Positions 61,340-64,000 of a stretch of 64,000 nucleotides of DNA are shown here, one piece after another. Location: positions 9,318,501-9,382,500 of the forward strand of contig NZ_CP088285.1 of NCBI RefSeq assembly GCF_011516645.4, given 5' to 3'. A program made the translations under genes and the position numbers. Every line of letters starts with the position of its first letter. The first letter of the stretch is position 1. Below the pieces are notes generated by a model. That model had not been told where the DNA came from and made no database searches. It saw only the letters and a list, made by a program, of their open reading frames with translations. The stretch is from Bradyrhizobium septentrionale. Lineage in GTDB: Bacteria > Pseudomonadota > Alphaproteobacteria > Rhizobiales > Xanthobacteraceae.

Positions 61340-62473
61340 TCACATCCCGATCGCAGCGAAGAAGATCGCGAACACGCCGTCCATCACGATCACGAAGAAG
61401 ATCCCTTTCACCACCGAGGCGGTGGTGTGCTGACCGAGCGACTCCGCCGAGCCCTGCACCGCCAGCCCCTCGACGCAGGCGACGATGCCGATCACCGCCG
61501 CCATCACCGGTGCCTTGACCATGCCGACGACGAAATGGTCGATCGATATGGCATCACGAAGGCGGAGCAGGAAGGCTTCCGGATCGACGCCGCCATAGAG
61601 CCAGGCCACAAGCCCGCCGCCATAGAGCGCAGCCATCGCGCCGAGGAAGGCCAGGATCGGCAGCGCCAGCACCAGCGCCAGCATGCGCGGCAGGATCAAG
61701 ACCTCGATCGGATCGAAGCCCATGGTGCGCAGCGCGTCGATCTCCTCGCGCATCTTCATCGAGCCGAGCTCGGCGGTATAGGCCGAGCCGGAGCGGCCCG
61801 CGACCATGATCGCGACCAGCAGCACGCCGATCTCGCGCAGCACCAGCACGCCCAGCATGTCGACGACGAAGATGTCGGCGCCGAACCTGCGGAAATGGAA
61901 GATGCCCTGCTGCGAGATGATGCAGCCGATCAGGAAGGTGATCAGCACCACGATCGGCACCGCGCGCCAGCACACCTGCTCGAGGTGATGCACGGTCGAG
62001 GTCAAACGGAAGCTGCGCGGATGGATCAATACTTTGCCGGCGGCCGCTATCACGGCACCGAGCATGTCGACCAGGCCGACGATCGTGCCCCCGACACCGG
62101 CCACGGTGCGGCCGATCTGCTCCAGCATGCCTGAGATCGACAGCGGATCGCTTGCGATGCTGGGCGCTGCGCCGACGCGACGGACCTCGTCGACCAGGCT
62201 GGAATAGTTGGCGGAGAGGCCCGCGATCTCCGCCTCCGCAGAAGCGTTGCTGAGGCTGCGGCGCAGCCGCTCGATCAGCCATGCGCCGAACGTATCGAGG
62301 CTCGCGACCTGCGACACGTCGATGAAGATGTGCGGGCGGCTGCCGCGCAGCTTCTCGGCGTCGGAGACGATCCGCTCGAGCGCAGGGGCAAAGCGGGCGG
62401 TCCAGTTGCCCGCCGCGCACAACGCCAGTCCTTCGCCTTGGGCTATCCGCTCCAGTGTCGGGTCGCCGCTCAC
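61340..62473 (-). CDS. MlaE-type permease with N-terminal STAS-like domain
   Basis: 377 residues. Residues about 10-100 form a STAS-like domain (HIFIDVSQVASLDTFGAWLIERL), which in other bacteria is a separate protein, MlaB. The rest is MlaE: IVVLITFLIGCIISQQGIFH, GVLVLREIGVLLVAIMVAGR, SAYTAELGSMKMREEIDALR, and five or six helices. The start is GTG at 62473 after GAGGGGTAGG; the frame is open far upstream but that is antisense to the epimerase gene. First gene of the operon, diverging from the epimerase gene. Confidence 0.9.
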   Translation of the reverse strand: MSGDPTLERIAQGEGLALCAAGNWTARFAPALERIVSDAEKLRGSRPHIFIDVSQVASLDTFGAWLIERLRRSLSNASAEAEIAGLSANYSSLVDEVRRVGAAPSIASDPLSISGMLEQIGRTVAGVGGTIVGLVDMLGAVIAAAGKVLIHPRSFRLTSTVHHLEQVCWRAVPIVVLITFLIGCIISQQGIFHFRRFGADIFVVDMLGVLVLREIGVLLVAIMVAGRSGSAYTAELGSMKMREEIDALRTMGFDPIEVLILPRMLALVLALPILAFLGAMAALYGGGLVAWLYGGVDPEAFLLRLRDAISIDHFVVGMVKAPVMAAVIGIVACVEGLAVQGSAESLGQHTTASVVKGIFFVIVMDGVFAIFFAAIGM

Positions 62474-62614
62474 CTTTTGCCTACCCCTCGAAGCCGGCTG
62501 GCCGTTACAACGCAGATATCCGGCACTGCCGGATCGGCTTGTCGAATCTGCCACTAACCAGCCATAGTTGGTTGCGCGTCGCAAGCTACGGTTCAGGAAA
62601 TAGTAGACTTTAAA

Positions 62615-63616
62615 ATGACTTCCACCCCATCCCGAGCTATTTCCCTTAACGTGGGGATCGAGCGCTGGCCGATCGCAGGGACCTTTACGATCAGCCGCGG
62701 CGCCAAGACCGAGGCCGTTGTCGTGGTGGCCGAGGTGAGCCAGGGCGGTCTCATTGGCCGCGGCGAATGCGTGCCCTACCCGCGCTATGGCGAAACGCCT
62801 GAGGCGACGCTGCAAGCGATCCAGGCGATGCAGGAACCGCTCGCCGGCGGCATGGACCGGATTGCCCTGCAGGCCCGGATGCCCGCCGGCGCCGCCCGCA
62901 ATGCGCTGGATTGCGCACTGGCGGACCTCGGGGCCAAACGCGCCGGTACGCGGATCTGGAACCTGCTGGGACGGCCGGCACCGGAGCCCCGCACCACCGC
63001 CTACACGATCTCGCTCGGAACGGCGGAGGCGATGGCCGAGGCCACCGCGAAGGCCGCACACCGCGCGCTGCTCAAGATCAAGCTCGGCGGCGATGGCGAC
63101 GGCGCACGGATCGCCGCCGTGCGCAAGGCGGCGCCGGCATCCGAACTGATCGTCGACGCCAATGAAGCCTGGACCGAGCACAACCTTGCCGCCAATCTCG
63201 CGGCCTGCGCCGACGCCGGCGTCACGCTGATCGAGCAGCCGTTGCCGGCGGGCAAGGATGAGGCGCTGGCGCGGATCAAGCGCCCGGTTGCGGTCTGCGC
63301 CGACGAGAGCGTGCATGACCGCGCCTCGCTTGCGGGCCTGCGCGACCGCTATGACGCCGTCAACATCAAGCTCGACAAGACCGGCGGGCTGACCGAAGCG
63401 CTGGCGATGGCGGATGCCGCAAGCGCGCTCGGCTTCGAGATCATGATCGGCTGCATGGTGGCGACCTCGCTTGCGATGGCGCCGGCGATGCTGATCGCGC
63501 AAGGCGCGCGCTTCGTCGATCTCGATGGCCCGCTGCTGCTCGCGCGCGACCGCGACAACGGCCTGCGCTACGAGGGCAGCCTGGTCTACCCGCCGGACGC
63601 CGCACTTTGGGGCTAA
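62615..63616 (+). CDS. Enolase-superfamily dipeptide epimerase (L-Ala-D/L-Glu epimerase type)
   Basis: 333 residues. The capping domain (RWPIAGTFTISRGAKTEAVV, GRGECVPYPRYGET) precedes the barrel with Lys pair in LLKIKLGG, metal ligands in LIVDANEAW, LIEQPLP and VCADES, the second base in VNIKLDKTGG, and the DxD motif near the end as VDLDGPLLL, typical of dipeptide epimerases. It recycles or edits cell wall peptides such as L-Ala-D-Glu. Its last four bases overlap the convergent MFS gene. Confidence 0.9.
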   Translation: MTSTPSRAISLNVGIERWPIAGTFTISRGAKTEAVVVVAEVSQGGLIGRGECVPYPRYGETPEATLQAIQAMQEPLAGGMDRIALQARMPAGAARNALDCALADLGAKRAGTRIWNLLGRPAPEPRTTAYTISLGTAEAMAEATAKAAHRALLKIKLGGDGDGARIAAVRKAAPASELIVDANEAWTEHNLAANLAACADAGVTLIEQPLPAGKDEALARIKRPVAVCADESVHDRASLAGLRDRYDAVNIKLDKTGGLTEALAMADAASALGFEIMIGCMVATSLAMAPAMLIAQGARFVDLDGPLLLARDRDNGLRYEGSLVYPPDAALWG

Positions 63617-64000
63617 TGGATTAGTCGCTTACGCGACAGCCACATCACCAGCCCGCCCATCGCCGCCATCGCAGCCATCATGTCGTAGACACCGAGCCCG
63701 ATGCGCGCATAGACCAACCCGCTGACGATCGCCGTGGTGCTCGCGACAATGCCGGCGCAGGCGGTGAGATACCCCTGCGCGCGCGCCATCACGTGAACCG
63801 GCACGTGATGCACCATCAGGCCCATGATGCCGACCTGGGTCAGTCCGAAGCTCAGTCCGTGTCCGAGCTGGACCACCGCCAGCACCGCAAGCGGCGGGTC
63901 CTGCGCGGTGATTGCCCAGCGCGCCGCGGCGCTGGCGGCCGCGATCATCACCAGCACAGCCGACGGCAGCGTGAAGCGCGGCGACAGCGCGAACAGCACG
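63613..64000 (-). CDS. MFS transporter (partial, N-terminal part outside window)
   Basis: The C-terminal 128 residues are present. Four hydrophobic helices, with VQLGHGLSFGLTQVGIMGLM and ARAQGYLTACAGIVASTTAI, resemble the second half of PPP-type (phenylpropionate permease-like) MFS proteins. It ends WLSRKRLIH. It overlaps the epimerase stop by four bases tail to tail. Confidence 0.75.
   Translation of the reverse strand, partial: VLFALSPRFTLPSAVLVMIAAASAAARWAITAQDPPLAVLAVVQLGHGLSFGLTQVGIMGLMVHHVPVHVMARAQGYLTACAGIVASTTAIVSGLVYARIGLGVYDMMAAMAAMGGLVMWLSRKRLIH

Overview
This window looks like chromosomal DNA of a Bradyrhizobium-like alphaproteobacterium (Nitrobacteraceae). The evidence is high GC with strongly GC-biased third positions, an alphaproteobacterial flagellar set (FliX, FlaF, FlbT), CtrA-like and sigma-54 promoter motifs, short palindromic intergenic repeats of a type I recall from Bradyrhizobium, and a giant Growth-Pole-Ring-like protein expected in polar-growing Rhizobiales. 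No rRNA, tRNA, CRISPR array, phage or complete insertion sequence was seen.

Layout. 1-4.1 kb: flagellar block one, with fliL (partial, minus) divergent from flgF-flgG-flgA-flgH. 4.4-15.2 kb: a mixed segment of small genes (GrlR-like protein, monooxygenase-like protein, GNAT acetyltransferase, ArsR/SRPBCC pair, periplasmic beta-carbonic anhydrase, hydratase, two divergent oxidoreductase/HxlR pairs, dksA) with a dense patch of intergenic repeats at 7.85-9.8 kb. 15.2-27.3 kb: flagellar block two, with fliX divergent from flgI-flgJ(rod-binding)-flgN-like, then a FlaG-like gene, an unknown gene following flaF, flagellin, flbT, and the flgE-flgK-flgL operon. 27.5-43.7 kb: envelope, stress and signalling genes (msrB, FAD oxidoreductase, SixA-like phosphatase, Usp, MocR regulator, a frame-disrupted MHYT-PAS-GGDEF-EAL gene, S9 peptidase, MFS pump, UPF0104-type membrane protein, SGNH hydrolase). 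44.1-49.6 kb: a complete five-gene Dpp/Opp-type ABC importer operon. 50.4-52.9 kb: ferredoxin-NADP reductase, thioesterase, 2Fe-2S ferredoxin and an Hpt protein. 53.3-59.3 kb: one 2,018-residue membrane-anchored repeat protein. 59.6-62.5 kb: an Mla/MCE lipid transport operon. 62.6-64 kb: dipeptide epimerase and a partial MFS gene.

How it works together. The flagellar genes supply rod, rings, hook, hook-filament junction, filament and the alphaproteobacterial post-transcriptional regulators. Sigma-54 -24/-12 elements precede flgF, flgI and flgE, and CtrA-like TTAACCAT boxes lie upstream of fliL, in the fliX/flgI gap and in the fliC/flbT gap, so the blocks probably share one Caulobacter-like hierarchy. 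A perfect TTAA-N7-TTAA box also precedes the giant polar-growth candidate, suggesting the same cell-cycle regulator reaches it.

The most interesting features are the 13 tandem 44-residue units of the giant protein, a pair of covarying hairpins in the flgF leader, a module shared by FlgE and FlgL, and an unknown gene in the flaF operon. Two reading frames are broken by apparent single-base losses in homopolymers (dioxygenase at about 12.69 kb, GGDEF-EAL at about 35.93 kb) and the dksA 5' end is ambiguous. These may be sequence errors and should be checked before biological interpretation.
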